This document shows, one piece after another, positions 48,245-62,000 of a DNA stretch of 64,000 nucleotides. The notes beneath the pieces were generated by a model. That model worked only from the letters and a program-made list of their open reading frames with translations. It did not search any database and had not been told where the DNA came from. The number at the start of each line of letters is the position of its first letter. The first letter of the stretch is position 1. Made by a program: the position numbers and the translations under genes. Source of the stretch: Numida meleagris (taxonomy: Eukaryota > Chordata > Aves > Galliformes > Numididae); contig NC_034409.1 of the NCBI RefSeq assembly GCF_002078875.1, forward strand, positions 67,181,015 through 67,245,014, read 5' to 3'.

Positions 48245-48850
48245 GGCTGGCACGTTAATTCAGATAGTTCTCTTGGGTTCATCTTGCTTGAAGGTTTGTT
48301 CAGCCTTCTTGATCAACCTAGGTCCAGCCTTCTCTTAGCTACAAGAGCATCTAGGACCTGGTCACATTTGTCAATGGGTAGTGGAAGCATGTCCTTCTTA
48401 TTGTTTCGACACACAGGTCCTCACTTTGTCCCTAAGGGCAGCATTTTCACTAAGGTCAGTAAGAGGAGAATGGAGACCCATGCAACACACCATAAATTCT
48501 AAGAAATGGTGAAAAACAGCAAGGCTGTCAATGTGACTTCCATTGCTGGTTAAAGGGAGTGGATAATGTGCTAGTTCAAACAACAGAAGCTAATAAAGGA
48601 CGCATTTTGAATTTTGGTATCTAGTTGAAAGACAGAAAGCTTCAAGGATATGGCAAACCCTTTGAGGGTGTACACGTGATGCACACTCACAAGTCATGAA
48701 GTCTGCCTGCCATGCTTGTTTAACCACATGACACTTTAGTAGAGCAGCCAGCCACATGTTCAAAGAGCCACTGCTGCCTTCCTGGCCACACACCAAAATG
48801 CCTCAAGGGTACAGAGGGGAATTATCCACAACCCAAGGGAAAAAAAAATA

Positions 48851-48864
48851 GAGAGAGAGAGAGA
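48851..48864. repeat. (GA)7 microsatellite
   Basis: Seven perfect GA units follow an A run. Confidence 0.9.
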
Positions 48865-48890
48865 TTGGTATATTGGTTGAAGACTTAGCA

Positions 48891-48941
48891 TGCAGATTCC
48901 ATTACAGCATATATGCAATGCAGACCATTACAGCATATATG
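48891..48941. repeat. direct duplication of about 23-25 bases
   Basis: Two near-adjacent copies share tgcaga and ccattacagcatatatg, separated by three bases. Only a small internal difference distinguishes them. Confidence 0.85.
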
Positions 48942-50958
48942 GAGATGTAAAAATTTCTTGTGCAAGCTGTAACACGCCACTTAAAACATCTTCAAACTAT
49001 CAAAGTCAGAGATGATTTGATAGAACCTCACAAATCCCATAATCTACTGTAAGTAGTAGCTAAGACTTTGGCTTCACCCATGTGTCTGCAACTGGGGAAG
49101 AAGCAGGAGGATAATTTATCCAAGTCTGGGGTAATGAAGTGTTAACAAAAACCATATGAAGTTATTACTACAACCACAGGCCGCAGAATGTGAAGGAAGG
49201 AGGATCTCAGGAGACCTACCTATTTTCAGTCATCTCCTGCTTCATAGTTCACAAAAGGTGTTCAGCAAAACAGGAGGCAAGCAGAAGAAATTAAGTGATT
49301 CATTAGGCCTAATGAACAATGCTGATCATATCATCTCTAAAATACAGTCAGCTGATGTTGATATATACATACTTTAACTCATTCTTCCCAACTTTATTAG
49401 GTACATATGTCTACAGCAGACACAAATGAAACATTCTACAACTAGGCTGCAAGCCAAAAGCTAATTTATTCTTTAATGTGGTAGTGATTACTTGGTGGTT
49501 CCTTGAGCAGAGATGACAGGTCTGAGCTAATGGAGTTGTACTGTAAGTTAATATAAATCATGACAGAGCAATTAATTACAGAAACCACTGCAAATCCCTT
49601 TGTTAGTTTTCCCCATCACCAGAAGGATTTAATAATGTTCATTTTGCTAAGTTCCAGTGACATTTACAAGTCTTAAACCATTTTTAATCAAATCAATATC
49701 TCTGGCTGCTAAATTTAGTTGTGCTTTGCTAGCAAGTCCTGGAATGCATCGATACTAATGTTTCCTACCTTCTGTTCAAGTAAATCGTACTGAAGCCCCA
49801 TACTTCCTCTTCATTTGTTTACACTGAGTAATTGGGATTTTTTTTTTTTTAAGCAACACAAGAAGTAAGTGCATCCAAAAGACTTAGGAGACAGCAAGCT
49901 AGACAGATATACAAATGTCAGTGCTTACAATGCATATCATGTAGTTGAAAAATTTAAGGAAATTTTCTTAATTGGCTGAAAGTGCTCCAAACCAAAGAAC
50001 TGGAGATTTCTTGGAAACTGGGATGCTCAAACAGAGCTGTGGTTAAGCCTTCATGGTTAATAGAAGATAGAGGGCACACAGATCTCTTCCTGTCCCTGTA
50101 TGCTCTTGGATCTGTTACTCAAGTGTCCAAAATACTTGAACGACAGCAAATTTCCATTTATCTCAGCATGAGTTGAACACATACCTAAATACCTTTGAGG
50201 ACTGTGGGTGGTGATCTCACACATTGTTTTGCATGGGAGAGTCATGTTTTCTTTGTATCTCACATTTATAGCTATAGTCTAGGGATAATCATACTCCCTC
50301 GGTTTGTCATATCCACTTAGATTGTAAGTCCTTTGAGGCATATGTTGTCTATAAATATATGTGCATACTATGCCTAATGAAAAGCGAGTTCTGAGGCCAG
50401 CTGGACTACAAGGAAATTAGCAGAAATATCAATAACAATAGTGCATGCTTATATTCAGTAATCTTCTCCAGACAAGTACAACATGGGATATTTGCAAAGC
50501 GGTTTGACAAATACTATTACGAACACCTGGAGTAATTAGGTCCAGTCTGTATTTTCCTGAAATTGTTTTAGTTTTGAAATGGACTTTCCTAGGAGCAGGA
50601 TTGGAACCATTATCTTCTAGTATGACTTCTTTTTTTTTTTTTTTAATGTTTAAGTACTTCTATTGCCATCAAACCCAAAATAATTTTTATAAGTTTCTGA
50701 ATTGTTCAGAAAACACATTTAATTTTCCTCTGCAAAGAATACAATGCAAAAATTTACAAATTCTGGGTTGTTATTTTGCTCTATCCTTAACAGAAACAAC
50801 AACAAAATCTGGAGCAGTTGGACATTCTGCTGCATTAGATTAGTATCTTTTTTTTTCATACCTAATGAATACATGTACGACAATGACTCTCAGATCTCTG
50901 ACATTCTCAAGGGACTGCACATAGGTCACTGACTCAGAACACCAGCATATCAGTGCAG

Positions 50959-50976
50959 AATAATAATAATAATAAT
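50959..50976. repeat. (AAT)6 microsatellite
   Basis: Six perfect AAT units are followed by an A run. Confidence 0.92.
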
Positions 50977-51014
50977 AAAAACAAGAAGTAAAACTTCAAA
51001 GTCAATGCTAGTTG

Positions 51015-51039
51015 CAAGGTTTCCTCTTTAGAAACCTTG
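51015..51039. other. perfect 9-base hairpin
   Basis: Arms CAAGGTTTC and GAAACCTTG flank the loop CTCTTTA. No T run follows and there is no neighbouring gene, so a function is not implied. Confidence 0.7.
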
Positions 51040-54000
51040 TAGCAAGTTCTACACTATTTACTTCATTTCAAGTACTTATTTAATTAATTTTGCTGAGATT
51101 CAGCAATAATGTAGTAATACAGTTCCTTGGTCTATGACCTGCATGCTGTTCCCCATAGATGGGAAAGAATCATTGTTGCTTTTTTATTTTTCATTTTTCT
51201 GCAAGCATAAAACAAAACAGTAAGTTCTAAAGAAGAATGAGAGAGAAAAAAGAAAAATCTAAACTTTAAAAATAGAATTACTTCCATTGAGGTTCAAAGG
51301 TTGAGCTGAGCCAGAGTTCCTCATCTTCGCTTTCCATTAATGTTGGGTCTTTGTGTAAATAGTATAGATTGGTAACTACAGTTTCATTTCTTTTGTTCTT
51401 CCTCTGGACAATTGCTTTCTATTTTACCTCAGATGACACCGAGTCGTTGTGACTGAGGCCCCCAAGACCTTGCTGTGATTCTGTAATGACATAAATTCCC
51501 CACTTTCCCAGAGTGCACTAAGACATCAGGCTTTTATGTCTTGAGCTGCTGCATTAAGTCCTAATGGAAAATTTCTCTCCCAACTTAAGAACTACCTTAC
51601 CCCCCATGAATAAACAATGTCAGCATATGGATCAAGAATGACCTCTGATACATTTGTCTTTAATAGAGGAATCACTGCAAAAATTGAATTTCTTTCACCC
51701 TCAAGCAAAAAGGTCTTCTCTGTGCAGAATTAAACACATACAAAACATAAGATATATTCAAATGCGGTACTGCAAATAGAGGCATTTCATTTAATATGCA
51801 GCTATGCTGGAGGCTTAGACCAATCTGAGATTCAATTTGTATTATAATTCTAAAAATAATAATTCTCTAATGAGAATATTTGAGTGTAAGTGTACAGACA
51901 TAAAATTCATTCTAGAAAAAAAAATGACCAAACACAATTTGTTTTTCTGTGGGAAGCAGGAATTTGGGAGCTTAAAGGAATCTCAAAATAAAGAAAAATC
52001 TAAAGGAAATCGTAAGCTGTCCTTTTTTGAAATCTGGTTAGCTGACTGCGTGTTTTCTTTAGTGAACACTGAAGGACGTCTGAGAAGGGAATGTCTTCCC
52101 TTATGTAGAAGGACAATATGCATGGCATGAGCATGCCTTTGCTATTGCAGGTATGGAAAAGTGATGTTCAGCATGTTGCTGGCTAAACACAATCTAACTT
52201 CTGCTAATTTTGATCCATGTTACCATGTCCATGTTAATTATGAACAGTACTCCTCCAAATCCACCCTAAAACTAGTACGAATCCTGGACTGAATTAGCTA
52301 ACTTCGTATCTCTCTCAGTTTTTAAAGATGTTACGATTTGTCTACAGTGTACAGGACTGCCTATTGTCCAAGTTAGTGTTGCATGTACTAAGGGATAACT
52401 ATTAACAGACTCACTATTTGGTTATTAGCTATTGCAAGATAATGGTTTTTAGTTTTCTAATGCTAAAAATTGTTACTGTTGTTGCCATTGTTTCCTCTTC
52501 GGTAAGGAAAAATGTGGAAAAAAAAATTGTAATCCAAATACTATAATCTATTCATAGTCTGCTTCCTTTTTTTTCTGGATGGAAAACAGACAAAAAACAA
52601 AAATTACTTCATCTTCTGGATGTAAATAGTTACCATAAATGACATGAAATACTTTGTCCATCTGAGCAGCCATTTTTTTTCCTTACCACAACCTATCAAC
52701 AATTTGTAAAAAAAATAAAAATAAAAAAGAGTAATTACTTCTGAATTATTAAAGTAGTAACAAAGGCTCGTATGCTTTAGCTGCTTTTCTAGGATCTGGC
52801 CCTCAAAATACTGTGGAGTAAAGTCTCAGGCATTACTGCAAATTATTTATATTGTATCTTCCGTGTCTAATAATAACTTCTATTTTAATTCAGACTTTAT
52901 TCATGTGATAAGAAAACATATCTATGCTAAAAGAAGAAAATGCAAGGTGTGCTATTTTAACAAAACTTAGTAACATATCCAGGTTTTACATGTGGCCACT
53001 CCCCAGAGCAGTATTCTCAATTCAACACTGAATTTTTAAGCTAAATATTTAACTTGATAGAGTTAAAGGATATGTATGTATGAGTTAGCACAGGAGGTAG
53101 AGAGAGATTTGCTTTATCCTCTGTATAAGAAGAAATGCATTAACTGGCTTTCAAGATGCTCTCAGGACAAAATGCTGTTTTCCAACAGTATGGGTTTTTT
53201 CTTGCCCCAATGTTTTTTTCTGGGAAGATGCATGATCAAAGCCCTTCTCTTTTCTCACCCTATGCATAAGCTGCAATAGAGCAGGTGGTTTCACAGAGAA
53301 AGACATCCTGCCACTTCCACAGATGTTTTGTTTCTAAACACAAGGAATAATCTGTATGGCTGTTCTTCCAGTGGCAGAATCTTACTGACATTGCTGCACA
53401 GGTACACCAAAGAACACAGCTGGGCACCTGGTCCTTGCTGTCACTGACCTCCACAAGTATTCCCCCTCCCTGCCTCCTCAGGCTCCTGCCCCAGTCAGTG
53501 GGAACTCTCTGCTCCCTACTGGAGTCCTGGCTCATCTCTTGCTCACTCCAGCAGCATCATTTGCAGGAAAACGGGAAAAAAAGAGTTTGTGGTTGCTCAA
53601 CAACCCTGAGTAAGCCACTTTTTCTCAACTGCCTGAGCATGCTGAGCAGAGCACAGCCTTGGGTGCCACTGAGGACTCTGGTCTATAAATATTGCAAAGT
53701 AATTGTGGAAGACTTCATCAGTGTAAAAAAAAAAAAAGAGAGATAAAAGCATTAGCATACAGACCAGATATCAGCCAAATAAACTCAGAGTATATTCATG
53801 AACGATTCATACAGCCACATCTGGGGTGAAATCAGCAGCCAACACAGCATGTATCTGTAAGGAAAAAGCAGTATTACCTGACTTCTTTTTTCCTTCCTTG
53901 TTTCTTGAAGTGTATTTACTTTTTGTACTGCTTCTTTGAACAGAATAGTAGCTGATTTGGGTAGCAACATACTGAGAAGTATTTTGAAGGTGTTAATTTT

Positions 54001-55776
54001 TCTACTGGCTTCATTATTCAATACTTATCTGGGTTGTATAATTAAGAAAAAAATTAAAAAAAAAAAAACAAGTTCTCTATTTACATTTCCAGAGTAACAA
54101 CAGCACAATCTGTATTTGAATTTAACTTCTGTTTCAGCAATTCCCAGATACCATATCTTCCCACTCTTCCAAGGGAAGCTATCAGATTTATCAAGTTGTT
54201 AGCCTTATTTTCTAGATGGTGCTTGGATACCATAGGAATGGGAGCAAAATGGCCATTTACATGCCTTTGAGTTCTTTGTGGTAATATCTGTCATTTACCT
54301 TGTATTTTTACAGCACAGAGTGCAGTGGGCTCCCAGCCTGAGGCCACCCAGGTCCAAGCAGATAAGTTCATAACAGGCAACCAGTGTATGTTTGTCAGGA
54401 AACCCCTCCTCTTGAAGTGACAACTCTCCCTGAAATCCAAAGGGATCAAAGTTGGCATGCAGCTCCAGCTGGCTTCACTGCAAACAGCAGGGTTGTGTAC
54501 AGATGCTCCATAAGAGAGAGGTCTTTGCAAAAATACATCCATATGCTCACCATGCAACAGTGAACACATACCCTACTGAAGACAATCTTACAGGAGGAAA
54601 GGTACAGTGCTTCATTACTCCAGACTGAAGAAATCATGAGAAACTTTCTGCAGAAGCACTCACCACAATATGGGATTATGAGTTAAACTGATACAAATCT
54701 GATTCAAAGCCCATTTGAGTAATGGGAAAGACACCCTTTTACTTCAGCACACTTCGGCTCCATTTCTGGAGGTTAGTTACAGGAAAGTGTATGGCAAGGA
54801 ACTGTCATAAAGACAAACACTCAAAAAAGGAAGAAACTGAAGTACTCTGTGCTGCTAGACCAATCCAATTCACTAATTCACAACTACATCTCTCCCTCAG
54901 CATTGCAAACTGTCATCTCTAAATTAGAGCATTTTAACACCTAAGTAATAAGTTTCCCTTCAAGTAATAATATTTCCTACCTTTATAAGTGGCTTGTAAA
55001 GAGGTTTACATTTTAACCTTACAGTGTCTTTTTTACTTCAAATAGAGCTGACCACTGGAGGGAGTTGAAGAATTCACATGTCGTAGAAGATGGTTTGATT
55101 AGAAGCGGTTGATTTAAGATCAGAGTGATTCCTTCTGCTCCTCATTCATTCTCCTGCATTCTCACTTTACAGGAAGCTCATTAATAGATCAGTTTGCCCA
55201 GTTTGTCATCTGTTTCATTATGCAAAATACATACGTTTCATTTACCTTTCCTGTGGAAAAAATCAGTTATCTTCAGCTAGATAAAATGACTTCTTTGGGT
55301 TTCTTTTCAACTCTTGAATGGCTCAAAATCTCTAAAATCTCAACTGGTGGTAGAATACCAGGGAACCCTGATGTGTGCCAATTGCAATGTAATGATCTTT
55401 ATGTTCACATTTAAATGGGAAGTGTAATAGCTTAGAAAGCTGACCACTAGGCAAAGCTTACACTGACCTGAAAGGAAAATAAAATAGTTTAAAAGCTCTC
55501 TGAACATTATCAAAAGATCTGTTTGACATACAAATTAAAGAAGGAATTCCTGAAACAGAGTTTTAGTTCCCAAGTCTTTGGTTTTACAACATCCATGATA
55601 ATTAAGTGCAAAAAGTTTTTAGTTGCTTATTTCTTGACTTTTCTTAGTAAAGTTCAGTCTTTCTCTTCACTAAATGATAAATTAATACTTGTAATTGATC
55701 ATAATTTAAGTGCTCAATTCAACCAGGCATTTGAACATGTGGTTAATGTTATGCAAGCATCTTTGATCCCTTCACT

Positions 55777-55825
55777 TCATAGAAACTGGAAGGGACTACT
55801 GAAGTGATCAAGTTTGGTCCTTGCC
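55777..55825 (-). repeat. possible decayed CR1 3' tail
   Basis: The string catagaaactggaagggact, then gatcaagtttggtccttgcc, resembles the CR1 tail order catagaat..tggaagggacct..gatcatctagtccaa..cctgcc. Several bases differ and no coding part is attached. Confidence 0.33.
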
Positions 55826-58626
55826 TGTAAGCCTAGTGGCAAGGTGGTTTTGATGCTTTTATCACCTGAGAGAAGGTGGGTGTAGCTTTAACAGGTTTGT
55901 CATTTAAATTCTTGGTCATGTTAATGAGTATGCAGGAGGCCAACTCTTCTTGCAAATGTTCTCTGAATTCAGCACGAATTACTCGCCTAACTTGCAAGAC
56001 TATGGTTTAAGTGAGTATGGCAATAACTGAAAGTCAGAAGACTGAAGTGGAGAAGGAGAATAAAGGACACGAACCACATAGACAAATAATGATAAAATCA
56101 TTATCTTGTGTAAGGACAGTAAACTCAATGTATACTGATGCAGAAAAAAAAATGTTGAGTGAGAAAATATTAAACTGAGTTCTATTCTCACCATTAAACC
56201 ATTAGATTTCTTTCACTTGACTCTGGTTCCACTCTCCATCTAGAACAAAGCATGTTTTATAGAACAGTTCATTGCAAAAACAACTTTGCCATTCTGAGAT
56301 GTTTCAGCTATACACAGTTATGTGCTATGCAGGGACACCAGAACAAACTTTTAGTGAGCTCCCTTGGGGAGCAAACAGGTTAGCCATTATTGTGAAGCTC
56401 TACTGAGAAGAACATGTTCAATTTCCATATAGGATAATGGGCCAGTGGCACGTATAAAAAGGCTTCTTTGTTCATACTCCTCATACCTCAGGGGTTGTTT
56501 CAGTGTCATCTTAACTGCCTCTACACCAGAACACAAAGATATACTCCGTAAGTTCATGCAATTAGAGCAACCCATATATGACTTTTTCCACTTAGATAGC
56601 TTTTAATGCAATCACAAAACTGAAGCAACTCCAGATTAGCAGGAGAAAATCATTGTCTTGCTTTTGTTTTTCTCTTCTAATCAAGAAAAACTTCAAAAGG
56701 AATTTTGTCTGTTATCTTCCTCACTTCAGTGGGTTGAAGTTCTAAGCTGAAAGCTGTGATTGTTACTGGAATTTTAAAGATAAGAGAGAGATATACTAGA
56801 TAAGTAAAAGAAAGAGCAACATTTAATTTCATATGAGAACATGTATTGCTTCTCTGAGATTTTTATGATCCATAAATCTTCCAGGTTTTATAAATGGTTT
56901 CCAGAATTCCTCTCTCTAAGCAATTATGATAGATAGAGAAGAAAATAAAGTCCTTGTATATGACTTCAACTACAGGCAGGCTTAGGTTGAAGATTTGGAT
57001 GAAAGGGGATGAGTTTTGAGAAGATTCTATCATTGAAACTAAATCAGTGCAAGATTATTGTTGGGATTAGTCTTCCATAAGACTTTAAAACAAAGTCAAA
57101 TGCTTTGAGATGCTATTTCCTTATTTTTTTCAAAGGAGAGAAGATATCATTGTGACATCTGGGATTACACAGATCTCAGAAACTTGTTCAGTAAACTTCT
57201 AATGTAAGTTATAAATATAGAAATATCCATGACTGAAAAGCTTCCAGTGACAAAGAACTATTACGTCCTTGCATAAAGTGCTCCAACAGCTGACCTTCTA
57301 CTTTAAAAATATCCTTATTATTTGGTTTGAATTTCATAATTACTGAATTTTACTGTACCTTTTGTTGGGTTATTTTCTTTCGTTTTACTAGATTAAGCAG
57401 ATAACTCCTAGAAATCCTTTCCTAATATAGATGCTCAAAGCCAGCAGTCATCCCCAGCCTTGTCTCAAACACCCTAAAAGTTTATGTTTCTGAAGGTTCT
57501 CACCAAAAGGATTGCTTTCCAAACCATTTTTTGATTCTTTTTTTCATTTTACAGAATTCCACCTCACACCATTTTCTTTAAATTATCTCAATAGTTCCTT
57601 ACACAACAGAAATTTTACATTCCTACTCCAACATCACAGTTTCTGCACATACAACCAAAGATCCCTGTCTTCTTTATTCAAGTTTCATACTAGGAGCTAA
57701 CTTTCAATTGTTAATTCTAAAGACTTCTCACTGCTGCTGTGTCTTGCATACAAACCCTTAAGATGTAAACATCGTTTACATTAGTTTTGGACAAATGAAC
57801 ATATATTTAACCATGTTAAAAGGTATGTTTGTTTAAATGTGCCCATTACATCAAGAAATCTAGACCTCTGTGTAACAGATGATCTGCTTCCATTACAGCC
57901 TTTAACTTCACAAATACTTGTATTACAAACAATTTCAGCCAAGAGTTGTTTTACATTTTCTAGACAAAAGATACTGCCTAACCGGATATGCTCTTAAAAT
58001 CAGCTTCTGTAAGCAATGATTCCTCTTTATAATTCCTTTTGATTTTAATTAATCCGATATGGATACGGTTAATTTAACTGAAAATGTCTACATTTTCATT
58101 GTTTTTTTTTCCTGCAGTACAATGTCAAATACTTATAATAATTTTAATTATATCAACACAGCTATGTATTAATATATACAATTAGAGATCCTATCTGAAG
58201 ACAACATCTGGTATTTTTGAAAGAGTACTGTCATACAAAATCATTCTGACAAACAGCAATAAGGTACCCACCATTCCACTCTTTAATGGCAATGCCCACT
58301 TCAACTTTTCTACATGTTTTCCAGGGTCCCTACTGTAACTGCCCTGCATAGTTATTCCCATTTTATACATATTTTTTACTACTGGAGTGATATTACATTT
58401 TTTCCAGTACTCTAGCAATTTTGCTGTCTTAAAAGATTAATTCAGTGTTCACAAACTTGATGCACCTTCTTGGCCTATTCATTCCATAGAATTGGTATTA
58501 ACTTATTTACTTCTGAAGATTTTGAAACAGTTGATTTAAACCTTTGTTGTTTAATCTCCTTGTATTAGCTACAGAAACTGAGGGTATTTCAGTATCATGA
58601 AAAAATATCATTCAGAATAAAATATC

Positions 58627-59053
58627 ATGATCAGAGGGCTGCAGCATCTCTCCAGTGATGAAAGGTTGAAGGAGTTTGGACTGTTTAGCTTGGAAAAAGA
58701 AGGCTCCAGAGAGACCGCATTGTAGCATTCCAGTACTCAAGGGGAGCATACAAGCAGGAGAGAGTCTGAATTTTTGCGCAGGTAGTGATAGGACAAGGGA
58801 GAATGACTTCAAACTAAAAGAGGGGAAGTTTAAGTTAGATATTAGGGAGAAATTCTTCACTCAGAGGGTGGTGAGGCACTGTCACAGGCTGCCCAGAGAA
58901 GCTGTGGATGCCCCATCCCTGAAGGTGTTCAAGGCCAGGCTTGATGGGTTCCTGGGCAGTCTGATCTAGCGGTTGGCAACCCTGTCCATGGCAGGGGGAT
59001 TGGAACTAGATAATCTTTGAGGTTCCTTCCAAAACAAGGTGTTTTATAATTCT
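58627..59053 (+). mobile_element. CR1 LINE, 5'-truncated copy with 3' end
   Basis: The copy starts at atgatcagagggctgcagca, the part of CR1 ORF2 encoding the KMIRGLEHL region. It then encodes GSDRTRENDFKLKEGKFKLD, FFTQRVVRHCHRLPREAVDA and PSLKVFKARLDGFLGSLI, the C-terminus of ORF2, with its stop near 58968. It ends in a CR1 3' untranslated region with tggaactagataatctttga and a decayed terminal repeat (ttataattctt). One early frameshift or stop separates the SLEK region from the rest. Older than the 14.3 kb copy, judging by the worn tail. Confidence 0.9.
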
Positions 59054-62000
59054 TTCCAAATAAAAAATATAATTTCAATTGATAACATCTTTATATATAT
59101 ATTGTCAGAAAATGCTGTCATCTTTATCCAGTATTGTACATATAATATGACTGAGATCTAATTTGTTCTTCATGAGCTTTAAAGAATGCTTTCCTATTTT
59201 TGTGTCCTCTTGGGCACAGATGTTCTTTTACTGATGTATTTAGTTTTTTCTACTAGTTGATTTTATTTCTTGAATGCAGTTTTATGTTCACTATGATCAG
59301 CTTCCCCTTTTTTCATTTGCTTCAAACTGTTCTTGTGTTGTTGTTGTTGTTGTTGTTTTTGATTTTCAGAGGAGGTTTGCAACTGTCTTTACTTCTCTTT
59401 TCAGCAGGACTGCTTTTTTCAGCAATAGAAACCTTTCTTGATTGCAGAGCTGGTTTTTTTGGCATCTAATAAAGCATTCTTAAACAATTTCTAATTATCA
59501 TGCACATTCTTGTGTTTAAATTTTTCCACCCACTCAATTTTGCTCATGATTGTTTTCTGCTTTGGGAAATTGGCCTTTTTAAAGCACCAAGAATATAATA
59601 CTGTTTGCACAAAACAAATAAAATTAGATCATGATTGCTTGCACCTAGGCAACCATCTAGTTCAGTGATCAATTCATCTTTATCTGTCAGAATATGTAAT
59701 TAGGAGTGTCCCAGGTTGGCTACAGTGCCCAAAATACTAGTTTTAGAAAGTCACCTTTTTGAAGTAGCAGCATGAAACTTCCACCACACATGCCAAGATC
59801 TAACTGCACAGTTTTTCATAGGACAAAGAAGTGTTTTAAAAAGTTGTTTTGAACGCTTCCTTTCTTTCACCTCATGGTCCGTAACTTAATTCCCTTTTTC
59901 TGCATGATCATCAGCAAGACCCTCACTTACTAGTAGTTTAACAATCTTGTGCCAAAAGCTAGCAATCATTAACAGGACACAATGAAGTAATATCTAAACT
60001 GGAACTGTCATCAGAAAATATGCCCATTTTAGTTTTGATTCAGGACATGAGCTAAATCTCTTGGGTACAGATCTTTGCACAGGGAACTCATCCAGCCCCT
60101 CTAAACATAGGGTTCAACATTTTGGCTTTTATCCATCATTTATTTTGCTTCCAAATATGAGAACAAATGTAGCAAGTTTCCTTTGTCATCTTGAAGCATA
60201 GACTGAAAACTGAAATGAAGTATGTTCTTAGACATTTGTCTGCTCTCAGGGTTTAGCAGGACTTCCTAATCCCTCAGAAAGACTGATTTATGCATTCCAA
60301 GAATGTCACTGTGTGGTTAATATTCATTATATTTTAATGGAATCGAGTCAAGGCAGAATACAAAACTCCCATTTTCCATAGAAAATCTAAAAATTGATAC
60401 ATTTCTAACTGTCAGCTTGGGTTTTTTCAGAGAAACTTTAATGTCACGTTAGAGAGATTACCATCTGCAGCATCACCTATTTTACAAAATAGTACATACG
60501 TACTTTTATGGGCAAAATCAAAGGACACTAGATGAAGAAATTTTGACTGTTCTTCTAGTTTTAGTTCTTGATTTTCTCCTATGTTTGTGTTGCCAAGACA
60601 CAAATAATTAAACCACAGAGATTGCATGAAAATGGAACTCCCAACTCAAGAAAATTGCCGAAAAGCCAAAAGGCTTTTTTTCTTTTTTCTTTCAAATACA
60701 GCCTCACAGTTTAGAAAATCCAAAGTGTACCAAAGGTAGGAACAATCTAAAAAGAAATGTGCTTATCAGATTTTTTGGCTCCTGCTCACCCAGCTGGCAG
60801 GATGCTCAGCTCCCAAAATCTGGGGAAACACAGAACCCATGTATCCAGGCTACTGGGGAAATTAGTGGGTCAGAGGAAGGAAAACAGGGAGCTCCCCAAC
60901 TCAGAGTGCAGGCATAAGCCAGCAGGAGGCTAGTTATATTGGGGCCAGGGGAAGCTGCAAGCAAGATAGCCCATCTCATAAGCTGTAGGGTCCATGACAG
61001 ATTTTGCTATCTGGAAATCTGGATATAACACAACTGGATTTTAAGGTTGGCGGAAATCTTCCAGTCTATCAAAAACTGCAGCAGGGATATAGGCTTGCCA
61101 GCCCACATATATGGGTTATGTTAGACATTGTAAAGATTGACTGTTGAGACAACTCTAGTTTTAAAGTACTGGTAAGCAGAGAAAATCTTCTACCAATGAC
61201 CTAAAAAAATATAATGTTTTTTGTTTGCCTAAAATGTATTTATTACATACACATAGGTGTATACAAAGCTTGAACAATACTATGGTTTGTCTGACATCTG
61301 TCATCCTCTCAAATGACTTTTTATCATAGAAAACACTTGGAGTTCATCACTGTTGGGGAGCCTGTTCATTGAAACTCATTATTGTTTTAATGAATTACAC
61401 GCGAGAGCTGTAAGTGATTGCATTATAATAGTCAAACTCAGCCATTCAATGAAAATTTAATTACAGAGTACAGGGACAAGACAAAAAATCCATGTGTGTG
61501 CTCTGGAATGCAACCTCCCTTGCCCCAGCTGGCTACTGAAAGTCTTCATGAAATTATGCATTCTCTTAATCACAACCATTTTTTAAGAAATGAATCAGGA
61601 AGGGAAGCATTCAGCAGCTCTAGCAGCTCCCCTGCCTGTCACTCTGCTGGCAATTCTGAAGGTCTTTTGATTGCTCTTTGGGTGATCCACACACCCAAAG
61701 TATGGTAAGCATTTCTGAGAATATTCCATGCCCAGTAAGTAGGAAGGATCCTGCAAGGTTGACATAAAATAACTGACATAGCAATTACAACAGTTTAATG
61801 CAGACGAGGATCCCCTCTTTATGGTTACAGGAAAAGATTCAAAACCATCCTACTGGTTATACTTTAAAGCACCACTGCAGAGGTCTCCTGCTGCTGTAAA
61901 ATACCACATAAAGCAATGTATTACTATAAGCAGGTTGCTACTATAAGTAGGTTGATCTTTCAGATGGCTTCGTGCTAACACATATGTCTTAGTCCTAACA

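Larger units (their letters stand above)
48245..58626. other. unique non-coding DNA with microsatellites
   Basis: No gene is supported. Frames of 60-104 codons (for example 53435-53746) show no domain. The stretch has several T or A runs (49838-49851, about 50629-50644, 53727-53737, about 54045-54069), a GA run, an AAT run, one strong hairpin and a possible CR1 tail remnant, listed separately. Confidence 0.5.

Noticed and set aside
59480..59830. Possible antisense fragment of a very old CR1/L3-type repeat (cttgcacctaggcaacc region)
   Set aside because: The resemblance is from memory of similar vertebrate repeats, with no coding motif to confirm it.
61418..61708. 96-codon frame ending next to a donor-like ATG|GTAAGC
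   Set aside because: No matching acceptor, no domain, and a serine run typical of chance frames. A single donor-like word is common.
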